Assembly (NCBI GenBank): GCA_902826145.1
Contig: CADEDT010000015.1
Span: forward strand, 1 to 35,470
Direction: 5' to 3'
Length of the DNA stretch: 35,470 nucleotides
Source of the DNA: an uncultured Caulobacteraceae bacterium
GTDB lineage: Bacteria; Pseudomonadota; Alphaproteobacteria; Caulobacterales; Aquidulcibacteraceae
The notes beneath the pieces were generated by a model. That model saw only the letters and a program-made list of their open reading frames with translations, was not told the DNA's origin and ran no database searches. The translations under genes and the position numbers were made by a program. Positions 16,223-24,937 of this stretch are shown in pieces; the stretch's first letter is position 1, and every line of letters starts with the position of its first letter.

Positions 16223-17106
16223 GGCATCGCATGCTGTTGCTGCTCGACGAGTTTCCGATGCTCGGGCGCATGCCGTTTTTCGAGGTGATGATGGGCGCCA
16301 TGGCCGGTTACGGCCTCAAGGCGTCGCTCGTCTGTCAATCCTTGCACCACGTCACCAAGACCTACGGCCGCGAGAATGTGATCGTGGACAATTGCCACAT
16401 CGTCACGGCGTTTGCCGCCAATGACGAAGACACCAGCGAACGTATCGCCAAAATGGCGGGCGAAGTCTGGGAGCTGCGCGAGAGCCATACGCATCGGCGG
16501 CCGCGGCCGCTGCTGGGATGGCGTAGCGGTACGACGACGGTGCGCGAAGAACGCCGGCCGCTGCTGACCTCGGCGCAGGTGAGGGCGCTGCCGCGCGATG
16601 AGCAGCTGGTCTTTGTCTCTGGCGCCCGGCCGTTGCGGGCCAAGAAATTGCGGTTTGACGAGGAGCGCGTGCTGCGCCGGCGTTTGCGGCCTTCCTCAAC
16701 CGTTCGCCCGACATTGAGCGTCGCGCATGACTGGCGTGATGTGCGCGCGCTCGGACTCGTTCCAAAGGCGCCGCCGCTGCGCTCGCGGCCGGCGATGTCG
16801 GAGCGCGGATTGGCGCCGCAGCCGGACTTGTTCGATTCCGCCGCCGTCAAACCGCAGAAGATCTCAGAGATTGCGCTCGCAGGATTTCGCGGACCAGACG
16901 GCGAGATCCTGCCGCCGCCCGGACGCGAGAACCTCTCACCAGACTCCGGGAGCGGAGAGGGCGTGGGCGCGCACGACGTCAAACGCTCTCGCGCAGGCGC
17001 GAATCCGAGCACTGCGTCGCCGCCGCTCAATGTTCCAGACCCAGCGCCTGAGTCGAATGCCGAAGCATCGCTCGACACGCGGGCGCGCCGATCGAAGGGG
17101 ATATGA
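16222..17106 (+). pseudogene. traG: TraG/VirD4 coupling-protein fragment, C-terminal part
   Basis: About 290 codons encode the C-terminal part of a TraG-like type IV coupling protein: Walker B LLLLDEFPMLGRM at the very start, then QSLHHVTKTYG, DNCHIVTAFAANDEDTSERI, and RPLLTSAQVRALP. Family members are about 650 residues. Walker A, the membrane anchor and the all-alpha domain are absent. The open frame begins at 16021, but its first 67 codons are antisense to the relaxase fragment; ATG 16231 is the first start within true TraG sequence. The disordered tail contains QPDLF, similar to a beta-clamp binding motif. The stop overlaps the next gene by four bases. It cannot work as an ATPase without Walker A. 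Confidence 0.82.
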
Positions 17107-17564
17107 CGGCCATGCCGCGCACGGGCATCACAGTCTATCTGCCGCGCGACCTCGAAGGCCGCATCCAACGCATGGCGAAGGAGCAGAGCCGTTCAGAATC
17201 GAGCATTGTCGCCGACGCCGTGAAAGCGCGCTTCGACAAGCGCCACCCCGAGAATGAAGAGCAGCAGCGCCGTCAGGCCTCGCGCACCGATGCGCGGCTC
17301 GACAAAGCGATCGGCGAAATTCTGATCTTCAAGGAAGTGCTGCTGTTGTTCGTGCGCGTGTGGTTGGAGCACAACCCGCCGATTGACGAAAGCTTGGAAG
17401 AAAGCGCCGCGGCCAGCGCCGAAGCGCGCTTCGAACGCTTCCTCGATTTTGTGGCGCAAGGTTTGTCGCCCGGCAAGTCGATCGCATCGCGTGAATTGAT
17501 AACGCCGGCGCTCGCCATCCCGCCCGAGAATGGCTTGGCGCATCAGGCGGAGACGCCGGCATGA
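17103..17564 (+). CDS. Ribbon-helix-helix (CopG-like) regulator of the trb operon
   Basis: This 153-residue protein has an N-terminal ribbon-helix-helix: ITVYLPRDLEGRIQRMAKEQ then RSESSIVADAVKARF (residues about 9-45). A predicted helical, partly hydrophobic region around 70-95 (EILIFKEVLLLFVRVWLEHNP) follows, and a disordered end. RHH proteins at this position between traG and trbB are typical of Tn4371-like elements and are thought to control transfer-gene expression or bind oriT. The start at 17103 overlaps the TraG stop as ATGA; a second ATG at 17112 is possible. The gene is intact. Confidence 0.78.
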   Translation: MTAMPRTGITVYLPRDLEGRIQRMAKEQSRSESSIVADAVKARFDKRHPENEEQQRRQASRTDARLDKAIGEILIFKEVLLLFVRVWLEHNPPIDESLEESAAASAEARFERFLDFVAQGLSPGKSIASRELITPALAIPPENGLAHQAETPA

Positions 17565-18502
17565 ACGCCGTGGTTTCTCCGATCGGCGTTGCGCGCCGGC
17601 GTTCGGCGCTCGCGCGCGCTCTAGGTCCTGCCATCGCGGCTGCGCTCGAAGCGCCTGATGTGGTTGAAGTGCTTATCAATGAGGACGGCAGCGTGTGGCT
17701 CGACCGGGTCGGCGCGGGCCTTGAGTGCACGCCGCATAAACTCTCACCGCATGACCGGGAGGCCGCGATCCGGCTCTTGGCGCATGAAGCCGGTGAAACC
17801 GTTGGCGAGGATCGGCCGACGCTGGCCACGATCCTGCCTGACAGCGCCGCCCGTGTTCAGGCAATCCTCCCGCCGCTGGCCAGCGCGCCGATCCTCGCCA
17901 TCCGCAAGCGACCGGGAATCATCTACACGCTCGCCGACTATGTCCGCGATGGCATAGCGACAGCCGCGCAAGCCGAGCGCGTCGCCGCTTCTGTGGCGGC
18001 AGCGCGCAACATCGTCGTCGCCGGCGGCACTGGTTCCGGCAAGACGACGCTTTTGAACGCGCTCTTGGCCGAGCCGTCCTTCCGTGGCGCGCGCGTGGTC
18101 ATCCTGGAGGATACCGCCGAACTGCAATGCGCCAGTTCGAACGCCGTGCAGCTTCTGACCAAGCGAAGCGCGCCGTCCGTCAGCATGCGCGATCTGGTGC
18201 AGATGACGCTGCGCCTCAGGCCCGACCGCATCGTCGTCGGTGAAGTGCGCGACGGTGCGGCGCTTGAAGTCATGAAGGCCTGGAATACGGGCCATCCTGG
18301 CGGATTGCTCAGTCTTCACGCCAATTCGGCAGAGGACGCGCTGCTGCGGCTCGAAGATCTCTGCATGGAAGCGCGCGCGAGCCCGCCCAAGCGTCTGATC
18401 GCCGCCACCATCGACATGGTGGTCTTCATCACCCGGCGCGAAGGCGGACGCGTCATCACAGACATTTTGGACCTCGAAGATGTGAGGGGAGAGTTCGTAT
18501 GA
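17561..18502 (+). CDS. trbB: Conjugal transfer ATPase TrbB (VirB11-like)
   Basis: This 313-residue hexameric secretion ATPase is complete. Walker A is GGTGSGKTT (155-163), the Asp box is ILEDTAE (181-187), Walker B is RIVVGEVR (223-230), and the His box is TGHPGGLLSLHAN (243-255). TrbB sits at the cytoplasmic face of the type IV secretion channel and powers pilus assembly and substrate switching. The ATG overlaps the RHH gene stop by four bases. The length and all motifs are normal, in contrast to the broken genes upstream. Confidence 0.95.
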   Translation: MNAVVSPIGVARRRSALARALGPAIAAALEAPDVVEVLINEDGSVWLDRVGAGLECTPHKLSPHDREAAIRLLAHEAGETVGEDRPTLATILPDSAARVQAILPPLASAPILAIRKRPGIIYTLADYVRDGIATAAQAERVAASVAAARNIVVAGGTGSGKTTLLNALLAEPSFRGARVVILEDTAELQCASSNAVQLLTKRSAPSVSMRDLVQMTLRLRPDRIVVGEVRDGAALEVMKAWNTGHPGGLLSLHANSAEDALLRLEDLCMEARASPPKRLIAATIDMVVFITRREGGRVITDILDLEDVRGEFV

Positions 18503-18813
18503 AAGCCCGGACTTTGCTGCGCGCGGCGCCGGCCGCGTTCCTGGTGCTCGTGCTCGCGGCGCCTGCCTATGCCGCAGGCTCGGGCATGCCTTGGGAAGGG
18601 CCGCTTGAGCAGATCGTGGACTCGATCACCGGTCCTGTCGCGCGCGCGGCGGGTGTGATCGCCATCGTCATCGCGGGCGTCACCATCGCGTTTTCAGAAG
18701 GCGGCGGCGGCGTGCGCAAGCTCGCTTGGGCAGGTCTGGGCATCGCCATCATGTTTGCCGCAGTGAGCTGGGGTCTAACCTTCTTCGGCTTTGCCGGCGG
18801 TGCGATGATTTGA
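18499..18813 (+). CDS. trbC: Conjugative pilin TrbC (VirB2-like)
   Basis: This 104-residue protein has an N-terminal signal peptide with a probable cleavage after AYA near residue 25, followed by a short loop (GSGMPWEGPLEQI) and two membrane helices (about 48-65 and 75-98). This is the VirB2/TrbC pilin pattern; related pilins are cyclised or trimmed before assembly. It overlaps the trbB stop by four bases. Confidence 0.9.
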   Translation: MKARTLLRAAPAAFLVLVLAAPAYAAGSGMPWEGPLEQIVDSITGPVARAAGVIAIVIAGVTIAFSEGGGGVRKLAWAGLGIAIMFAAVSWGLTFFGFAGGAMI

Positions 18814-18822
18814 AGGTGCGCC

Positions 18823-19086
18823 ATGGATGATCTTCCCGAAGGCTACGTCACGCCGCTGCGCACCAGCCTCACGCGTCCCATTCTGATGGCGGGCGTGCCG
18901 CGCGGCTTCGCCATTCTGAATGCGACGGTCTGCGCGGCGATCTCGTTCGGCCTGCAGCAACCCATCATCGGCGTGCCGGTTTGGATCGTGCTGCAAGGCT
19001 GTGCCGCATGGGCGGCGGCGCGCGATCCTTGGTTCCTGGAAACCTGGCCGCGTCATCTGGCCAAGCCGCCGTACTTCGCGACGTAA
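18823..19086 (+). CDS. trbD: TrbD (VirB3-like) inner-membrane channel protein
   Basis: This 87-residue protein matches the VirB3/TrbD family: a short cytoplasmic N-terminus ending LTRPILMAGVPRGFA, two close membrane segments, and the conserved aromatic-rich end ARDPWFLETWPRHL. VirB3 proteins pair with the VirB4/TrbE ATPase in the inner membrane. A gap of nine bases separates it from trbC. Confidence 0.9.
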   Translation: MDDLPEGYVTPLRTSLTRPILMAGVPRGFAILNATVCAAISFGLQQPIIGVPVWIVLQGCAAWAAARDPWFLETWPRHLAKPPYFAT

Positions 19087-19100
19087 GCGGGAGACAAACA

Positions 19101-21572
19101 ATGCTTGATGTTCGTCCCTATCGGCAAACTGGCGCACGGCTTAGCGATTATTTGTTGTGGGCGGCCTTGGTGGCGGAAGGCGTCGTCCTCAACAAGGATG
19201 GCGCGCTGCAGCGAACGCTGACCTTTCGCGGACCCGATCTCGATTCCTCGACGCCAGCCGAATTGATGGGCGCAAGCGCGCGCCTCAACAATGCGCTGCG
19301 CCGTCTGGGTTCTGGCTGGTGTCTGCACGTCGAAGCGCGCCGCGGGCACGCGCCCGGCTATCCCGACAGCGCCTGGCCCGATGCTCTGTCGTGGCTGATC
19401 GATGAAGAACGTCGCGCCGTGTTCGAGCGCGCGGGCACCCGCTTCGAAAGTCGTTATTATCTGACATTCACCTGGCTTCCGCCCGCTGAACGGCAAGGCA
19501 AGCTTGAGAGTTTCCTGTTCGACGGTGCGCCGGAGGGCGAGGGCGCAGCGCCGCAACGGGTCGATTATCGCCGCTTGCTCGAATACTTCCAAAGCGAGAC
19601 CGATCAGCTGCGGATGCTGTTGGAGACGATGGCGCCTGCGGTGCGCTGGCTGTCGGACGAAGAGACGCTGAGCTATCTGCACGCTTGCGTTTCCGAGCGG
19701 CCGCATCGGGTCGCCGTACCGGACACGCCGTTTCATCTCGACGCACTCATCGCCGACACGCCGCTCGTCGGCGGACTGGCGCCCAAGCTTGGGCGGCTTT
19801 CGCTGCAGGTCATATCGGTTCGTTCGTATGTGACCGAGACCGAACCCGGACTTCTCGATGCGCTCAATCGATTGCCGATCAGCTATCGCTGGGTGACGCG
19901 CTTCCTGCCGCTCGATCGAGAGGAGGGCCGCAAAGAGTTGGAGAAGACGCGCAAGCGCTGGTTCTCGAAACGCAAAGGCATTGCGACGCTGCTGCGTGAA
20001 GCGATGTTCCGCGAAGAATCCGTTCTGTTTGACAATGACGCCGCCAATCAAGCGGAAGATGCCGACGCAGCACTACAGGAATTGGGAGCAGACGCTGTAG
20101 CCGCCGGGTATGCCACGCTCACCATCGTCGTTGGCGAAGAGAGCGAAGAGATCGCGCGCGAGAGCGTGAGGCAAATCCAACAAGTCGCGGACGGTCTCGG
20201 CTTCGTGACCGAAGTCGAGAGCGTCAACGCGGTCGAAGCCTGGTTGGGTGGACTGCCTGGTCACGCTTATGCCGACGCACGCCGGCCCATTCTGCTAACC
20301 CCGAGTCTGGCGCACTTGCTGCCTTTGAGCGCGGTGTGGGCGGGTCCTGAGCGCAATGATCATCTGGGCGCGCCGCCGCTGATGTTGACGGCGACCGATG
20401 GGGCGACGCCATTCCGGCTCTCGACCCATGTCGGTGACGTTGGCCACACCATGATCGTGGGGCCAACGGGCGCAGGCAAGTCCGTGCTGCTGGCGACGCT
20501 TGCGGCGCAATGGCTGCGTTATCCCGACGCTCAAGTCTATGCCTTCGACAAAGAGCGCTCGGTGCGCGCCACTATTCTGGGGCTCGGCGGCGACTTCTTC
20601 GATCTTGGCGAGGAGGGCGCGCTCGGCTTGCAGCCGCTGGAGCGGGTCGATGACGCGGACGAGCGCGCTTGGGCGCTTGATTGGATCGCCGCCTTGATCG
20701 CCGGCGCCAATGTGTCCGTCACCCCAGAGCTGCGCAGCGAACTTTGGCGCGTGCTTGAGCTCTTGAGTCAGCGGCCGATCGAAGACCGCACGCTGACGCT
20801 CTTCATGGCGCTGGTTCAAGACGCATCCGCGCGCGCGGCGCTCGCGCCTTATACACATGCCGGACCCCACGGCCGGATTCTCGATCATGATCGCTCAAGC
20901 CTAGGTTATGGGCGCGTGCAAGCATTTGAGATGAACGATCTCATGCGAAAGCAAAGCGCGGTTGGCGCCGTGCTCGCGGCGCTCTTCCGCGTGCTCGAGC
21001 GCCGGTTCGACGGCAAGCCGACTTTGCTCATTCTGGATGAAGCTTGGCTCTTCCTGCGCGACGACTTTTTCGCCAGCCGCATCCAGGAATGGCTGAAGAC
21101 GCTGCGCAAGCGCAATGTGGCTGTGATCTTCACCAGCCAGGAGCTGGCCGATGTCGAGACCAGCCCGATCGCCTCAACGATCATCGAGGCCTGCCTCACG
21201 CGAATCTATTTGCCGAACGATCGCGCCCGCGAGCCGCGCTCGCGCGCTTTCTATGAACGCCTCGGCCTCAATACGCGCCAGATCGCTCTGATCGCGAACG
21301 CGACGCCGAAGCGCGATTATTATGTGGTCAGCCGCGACGGCTGCCGCTTGTTTGAACTTGGCTTGGGGCCCGCGGCCTTGGCCTTTGTCGGCGCCTCAAG
21401 GCCGGAAGATCACGCCTTGATGGACCGGGTGCTGGAGGCCGCTCCTGGGCGCGCCTTCGCTGCCGCATGGCTCGATGCGCGCGGTCAGCGTGACGCCGCT
21501 GACGCCGTGCGCCGCTTCAACGCCGAGCCGCCGATCCCTGCGCATCCTGCGCAACCCATTGCAGCCGAATAG
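19101..21572 (+). CDS. trbE: Conjugal transfer ATPase TrbE (VirB4-like)
   Basis: This 823-residue protein is the large VirB4-type ATPase. The N-terminal part has the CagE/TrbE region (YRQTGARLSDYLLWAALV). Walker A GPTGAGKS lies near residues 453-460 and Walker B LLILDEAWLFL near 642-652, followed by the LRKRNVAVIFTSQE segment. The start at 19101 was chosen because GCGGGAGA lies upstream and the protein then begins in the family-typical way; a longer frame from 18981 overlaps trbD. No frameshift is visible. It energises pilus biogenesis and substrate transfer. Confidence 0.95.
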   Translation: MLDVRPYRQTGARLSDYLLWAALVAEGVVLNKDGALQRTLTFRGPDLDSSTPAELMGASARLNNALRRLGSGWCLHVEARRGHAPGYPDSAWPDALSWLIDEERRAVFERAGTRFESRYYLTFTWLPPAERQGKLESFLFDGAPEGEGAAPQRVDYRRLLEYFQSETDQLRMLLETMAPAVRWLSDEETLSYLHACVSERPHRVAVPDTPFHLDALIADTPLVGGLAPKLGRLSLQVISVRSYVTETEPGLLDALNRLPISYRWVTRFLPLDREEGRKELEKTRKRWFSKRKGIATLLREAMFREESVLFDNDAANQAEDADAALQELGADAVAAGYATLTIVVGEESEEIARESVRQIQQVADGLGFVTEVESVNAVEAWLGGLPGHAYADARRPILLTPSLAHLLPLSAVWAGPERNDHLGAPPLMLTATDGATPFRLSTHVGDVGHTMIVGPTGAGKSVLLATLAAQWLRYPDAQVYAFDKERSVRATILGLGGDFFDLGEEGALGLQPLERVDDADERAWALDWIAALIAGANVSVTPELRSELWRVLELLSQRPIEDRTLTLFMALVQDASARAALAPYTHAGPHGRILDHDRSSLGYGRVQAFEMNDLMRKQSAVGAVLAALFRVLERRFDGKPTLLILDEAWLFLRDDFFASRIQEWLKTLRKRNVAVIFTSQELADVETSPIASTIIEACLTRIYLPNDRAREPRSRAFYERLGLNTRQIALIANATPKRDYYVVSRDGCRLFELGLGPAALAFVGASRPEDHALMDRVLEAAPGRAFAAAWLDARGQRDAADAVRRFNAEPPIPAHPAQPIAAE

Positions 21573-21585
21573 AAGGAGCCGTCCC

Positions 21586-22305
21586 ATGCGTGTCATGCCG
21601 TTGAAATTGATCGCCGCCTGCGCCATCGCGGCCACTCTTGCCTGCGGACCGGCCACGCCCGCGCGGGCGCAGATGGCTGTCATCGACCCCGCCAATCTGG
21701 TGCAAAGCATCACGCAAGTAACGCATCTGGTTGAGCAATTGCGCAACCAGGTGCGCCAGATTGAGCAAGCGACCGCCATGCTGCAGCAGAACCCGCTGCA
21801 ATTGTCGCCGGAATTGTCGCAGTCCATTTCCGAGGCGCGTGCGCTGTTTGAAAGCGTCGAGGGCATCGCCTTCGAGGCCGATCAGCTCGGTGAGGATCTG
21901 CAGACGCTTTATCCAGAGACTTGGGAGCGCTTCGATCTCGAGGCGGTCCTCGGCCAATCGGATCAATGGCTGCGGGAAAGCCGGGCCAGTCTCCAGCGCG
22001 CCATGGAAGCTGAGGCGCGCGCGACGCGTTCGATCGAAGGCGCGCGTGGACGCATTGAGCGGGCGATGCAGTCTTCTTCGGATGCGGAAGGGCAGACGGG
22101 CGCCATTCAGGCCAGCAACCAATTGCTGGGGATTCAGGCCTCGCAACTGGCCGAGATCCACGCGCTGCTGATCATGCAGGGCCGAGCGCTCGAAACCGAG
22201 CGCATGGAACGCCTGGCGCGGGAGGAGCGTGCTGAAGAAATTCGCCGCCGCGCCTTCCCAACGGAACGCCGCGAAGCGCCTGCGCCCGCGCGCACGGCGT
22301 TCTGA
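21586..22305 (+). CDS. trbJ: TrbJ (VirB5-like) periplasmic protein
   Basis: This 239-residue protein has an N-terminal signal peptide (cleavage probably after PARA near residue 28; a Cys at about 20 makes a lipoprotein conceivable) and long helical heptads (NLVQSITQVTHLVEQLRNQV and onward), typical of TrbJ/VirB5 pilus-tip or assembly proteins. AAGGAG at 21573-21578 is a strong ribosome site directly after the trbE stop. The end is Arg/Ala-rich. Confidence 0.88.
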   Translation: MRVMPLKLIAACAIAATLACGPATPARAQMAVIDPANLVQSITQVTHLVEQLRNQVRQIEQATAMLQQNPLQLSPELSQSISEARALFESVEGIAFEADQLGEDLQTLYPETWERFDLEAVLGQSDQWLRESRASLQRAMEAEARATRSIEGARGRIERAMQSSSDAEGQTGAIQASNQLLGIQASQLAEIHALLIMQGRALETERMERLAREERAEEIRRRAFPTERREAPAPARTAF

Positions 22306-22320
22306 ACGGAGCGTCGTCTC

Positions 22321-23367
22321 ATGGATCCGGCAACCGTCAACACCTTCCTCGACCGCTTTCTCGCGGTCGCGGATTCCGGCTTTGGCTTGATCGCTGGCGA
22401 TGTCCGGTATGTGCTGAATGCGCTGATTGTCATTTCGATCACGCTGGCGGGCGCGCAATGGGCGCTGGCGCAAGAAGCGCCCATGGCTGCGTTCTTCCGC
22501 AAGGTGCTGTTCGTCGGGTTCTTCGCCTTTCTCATCAACAATTGGTCGTCGATCGCCACCGCCATCAATCAATCAGGCGCCATGCTTGGACTGCGCGCCG
22601 GCGGCGACGGCATGAGCATGGCGGATCTGCACAATCCCGGGCGCGTCGCCTCAATCGGCGTTGAAATGTTCGGCCGCACCGCCGCCCTCGGCGAAGGCAT
22701 GAACATCTTGACGGACTTCGGGCCGCTAATCGCGATCTATGCGGCGGCGTTCTGCGCCATGCTCGGCTTCTTCTTGCTGGCGCTACAAGTGTTTGTGGCG
22801 CTGATCGCGTTCAAGCTTGGCGCGCTCGCTGCGTTCGTGGCGCTTCCGTGGGGGGTGTTCAGCGGCACGTCCTGGGTGGCGGAGCGGCCGATCGGCTGGG
22901 TCGTTGGCTCATCGATCCGGCTCTTCGTGCTGGCCTTCATCGCCTCGATTTCCGTCACCTTCGTCGACAGCTTGCCGGCGACGATGACGCTGGATGAAGG
23001 CGGCGTGCTCAACGTTCTTTTGTTTGGCCTCACCGTGATGACGCTCGCGTGGTTCGGCCCAATGCTGGCGAGCGAAGTTGTGCAAGGCCAGCCGCACCTA
23101 TCCGGCGCGGACGCCATGCGTGCGGGCCAAGGCGCTGGCGCGCGCGCCGTTGGATACCCGGCGGTCGCCGCGTGGGGCGCAGTGCAGGGCGGCCGAGCAT
23201 TGTTGGCCGGAGGCCGCATGCTGGGACGCGCGAGCCGCGCCCTTGGCGGCGGCGGCAAGAGCGGAAGCGGCGGCGGCGGCGCGGCGCAGATCAATTATGC
23301 GGGCATGCAACCGCGGCCGGCGCCATCGCCGGCGCCGCCGCCGCCAAGCAGTGGAGGCAAGCCATGA
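22321..23367 (+). CDS. trbL: TrbL (VirB6-like) polytopic channel protein
   Basis: This 348-residue membrane protein has an N-terminal segment around ALIVISITLAGAQWAL and at least five further hydrophobic stretches (for example near 82-98, 138-175, 193-215 and 230-250). A Gly/Pro/Ala-rich disordered tail closes it. This is the TrbL/VirB6 pattern, the inner-membrane pore or scaffold of the channel. No trbK gene lies between trbJ and trbL, as in Tn4371-type elements. Its stop overlaps the trbF start as ATGA. Confidence 0.9.
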   Translation: MDPATVNTFLDRFLAVADSGFGLIAGDVRYVLNALIVISITLAGAQWALAQEAPMAAFFRKVLFVGFFAFLINNWSSIATAINQSGAMLGLRAGGDGMSMADLHNPGRVASIGVEMFGRTAALGEGMNILTDFGPLIAIYAAAFCAMLGFFLLALQVFVALIAFKLGALAAFVALPWGVFSGTSWVAERPIGWVVGSSIRLFVLAFIASISVTFVDSLPATMTLDEGGVLNVLLFGLTVMTLAWFGPMLASEVVQGQPHLSGADAMRAGQGAGARAVGYPAVAAWGAVQGGRALLAGGRMLGRASRALGGGGKSGSGGGGAAQINYAGMQPRPAPSPAPPPPSSGGKP

Positions 23368-24047
23368 CGTTCTCTTTCCGGGCTCCAGCAAAGAGTTTTG
23401 CGCCTGAGCCTGCGGAGACGCCCTATCGGCGCGCGCAGCAGGAATGGGATGCGCGGATGGGGAGCGCCGTTTTGTCTGCGCGCACATGGCGCCGGGTTGC
23501 ATTCGCGTGCCTGGCGCTGATGGCTGTGTTGGTTGCGGGTCTTATCATCGTCGCGCTGCAGCAACGGACATTTGTCCATGTGGTGGAAGTTGATCCTCAA
23601 GGTCAGGTGTTGAGCGTACGCGCCGCTGACGGGCGCTGGACTCCGGCCGAAGCTCAGACTGCGTATCATATTGGCCGTTTTGTACGTTTGGTGCGTTCGT
23701 TGCCAACCGATGGCGTGGTGCTGCGCGAAAACTGGCTTGAGGCGTACAAGTTCTTGACGCCGCAGGCGGCGGCGCAGCTGACCGAAATCGCCCGGCAGGA
23801 CGATCCGTTCCTTAGTCTCGGTCGCGTTGGACGCACCGTTTACATCCGCTCGATCATCGCGCGTTCGGACAATTCCTACGAAGTGAGTTGGATTGAGCGT
23901 TCGACCAATGGCGGCGGCATGAACGACGGTGAGGCGTATAGCGGCGTCTTCACCGTGACGACACGCCCGCCGCGGACAGCCGACGACATCGCCACCAATC
24001 CCCTGGGGTTACTGATCTCCGATTTCTCGTGGAGCCGCGTGCGATGA
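23364..24047 (+). CDS. trbF: TrbF (VirB8-like) inner-membrane protein
   Basis: This 227-residue protein has a cytoplasmic N-terminus with the family motif ETPYRRAQQEWDARMG, one membrane helix (about 48-68) and a periplasmic VirB8 domain with VVEVDPQG and the terminal NPLGLLISDFSWSR. It is a core assembly factor linking inner and outer channel parts. The ATG at 23364 overlaps the trbL stop. A much longer upstream frame is a shadow of trbL and was discarded. Confidence 0.92.
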   Translation: MTFSFRAPAKSFAPEPAETPYRRAQQEWDARMGSAVLSARTWRRVAFACLALMAVLVAGLIIVALQQRTFVHVVEVDPQGQVLSVRAADGRWTPAEAQTAYHIGRFVRLVRSLPTDGVVLRENWLEAYKFLTPQAAAQLTEIARQDDPFLSLGRVGRTVYIRSIIARSDNSYEVSWIERSTNGGGMNDGEAYSGVFTVTTRPPRTADDIATNPLGLLISDFSWSRVR

Positions 24048-24937
24048 GACGGTCACTTTTCCTTTTCGCGGCCGCCCTGGTGCTGTTGTTCGTTCCGAGC
24101 GTGAGCAACGCGCAGGAAGCCATCGAAGCAGAGACGTGCCGGCCGCTCCAGCTTGAAGCGGCGGCGCCCGCACGCGGCGCGCGCGCCGCGCGCGCGCCTG
24201 CGCAAGTGTGGCGCGACGCCAATGGCGCGGCGCGGCAACGTCCCGATCGGAGCGGCTTTGAAGCAGCGCGCTATGTTTATACTTACGCGCCTGGCGCGCT
24301 CTACGAGCTTTACACCAATCCGGATTTCATCTCGACCATTTTGCTGGAGGAGGGAGAAACGCTTCAGGATGTCGCCGCGGGCGATACGTCGCGCTGGCTG
24401 GTGACGGAAACGACAACGGATGGCGCATCCGCGCCTCGCACCATCGTGCTCGTCAAACCGCAGGCGGCGAACCTGCGCACCAACATCGTGTTGGTGACGG
24501 ATCGGCGCACGTATTTGGTGGAGGCGATGTCGCAGGCGAGCGAAGCCTATTCCGCTCAGATCGCCTGGTGCTATCCGCGCGACCCCGGCGCTGAGGGTCT
24601 GCAAACCGCAAGCATCGGTGCGCTCAATTTTGACTATCGGGTGCGCGTTACGCGCGGCCGCCGGCCGGCTTGGGCGCCCGTGCGCGTGTTCGATGATGGG
24701 CGTCGCACATGGATAGAATTCAGCGGCGCCACCGAAGCCGCGGACTTGCCGCCTCTCTTCGTGATAACGTCTGAAGGGGTTGAATTGTCGAACTATCGCA
24801 TCGATGGCCGCCGCTACATGGTGGACCGCGTGTTCGACATCGCCGAACTCCGGCTTGGCGCGCGTTCACCGATCATCGTCAGGATTGAACGCTTGAGCGT
24901 ACCGCCGCCACGCACGCCGCGGAGACGCCGGCCATGA
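24044..24937 (+). CDS. trbG: TrbG (VirB9-like) outer-membrane complex protein
   Basis: This 297-residue protein has a signal peptide (about residues 1-23, ending SNA) and a VirB9/TrbG beta-domain. Family positions seen include YTYAPGALYELYTNPDFIS, GDTSRWLV, RTNIVLVTDRRTYLVE and FDDGRRTWIEF. It forms the outer-membrane core with TrbI. The start at 24044 overlaps the trbF stop by four bases. Confidence 0.92.
   Translation: MRRSLFLFAAALVLLFVPSVSNAQEAIEAETCRPLQLEAAAPARGARAARAPAQVWRDANGAARQRPDRSGFEAARYVYTYAPGALYELYTNPDFISTILLEEGETLQDVAAGDTSRWLVTETTTDGASAPRTIVLVKPQAANLRTNIVLVTDRRTYLVEAMSQASEAYSAQIAWCYPRDPGAEGLQTASIGALNFDYRVRVTRGRRPAWAPVRVFDDGRRTWIEFSGATEAADLPPLFVITSEGVELSNYRIDGRRYMVDRVFDIAELRLGARSPIIVRIERLSVPPPRTPRRRRP

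Noticed and set aside
16223..16494. N-terminal extension of the relaxase frame
   Set aside because: This part is antisense to the conserved TraG Walker B region and has no relaxase similarity, so it is not the real relaxase N-terminus.
19053..20051. Long minus-strand frame over trbE
   Set aside because: It is a shadow of the trbE codons in GC-rich DNA with no recognisable domain.
21517..22572. Minus-strand 351-codon frame over trbJ and trbL
   Set aside because: It spans two well-supported genes antisense and has no family signature.
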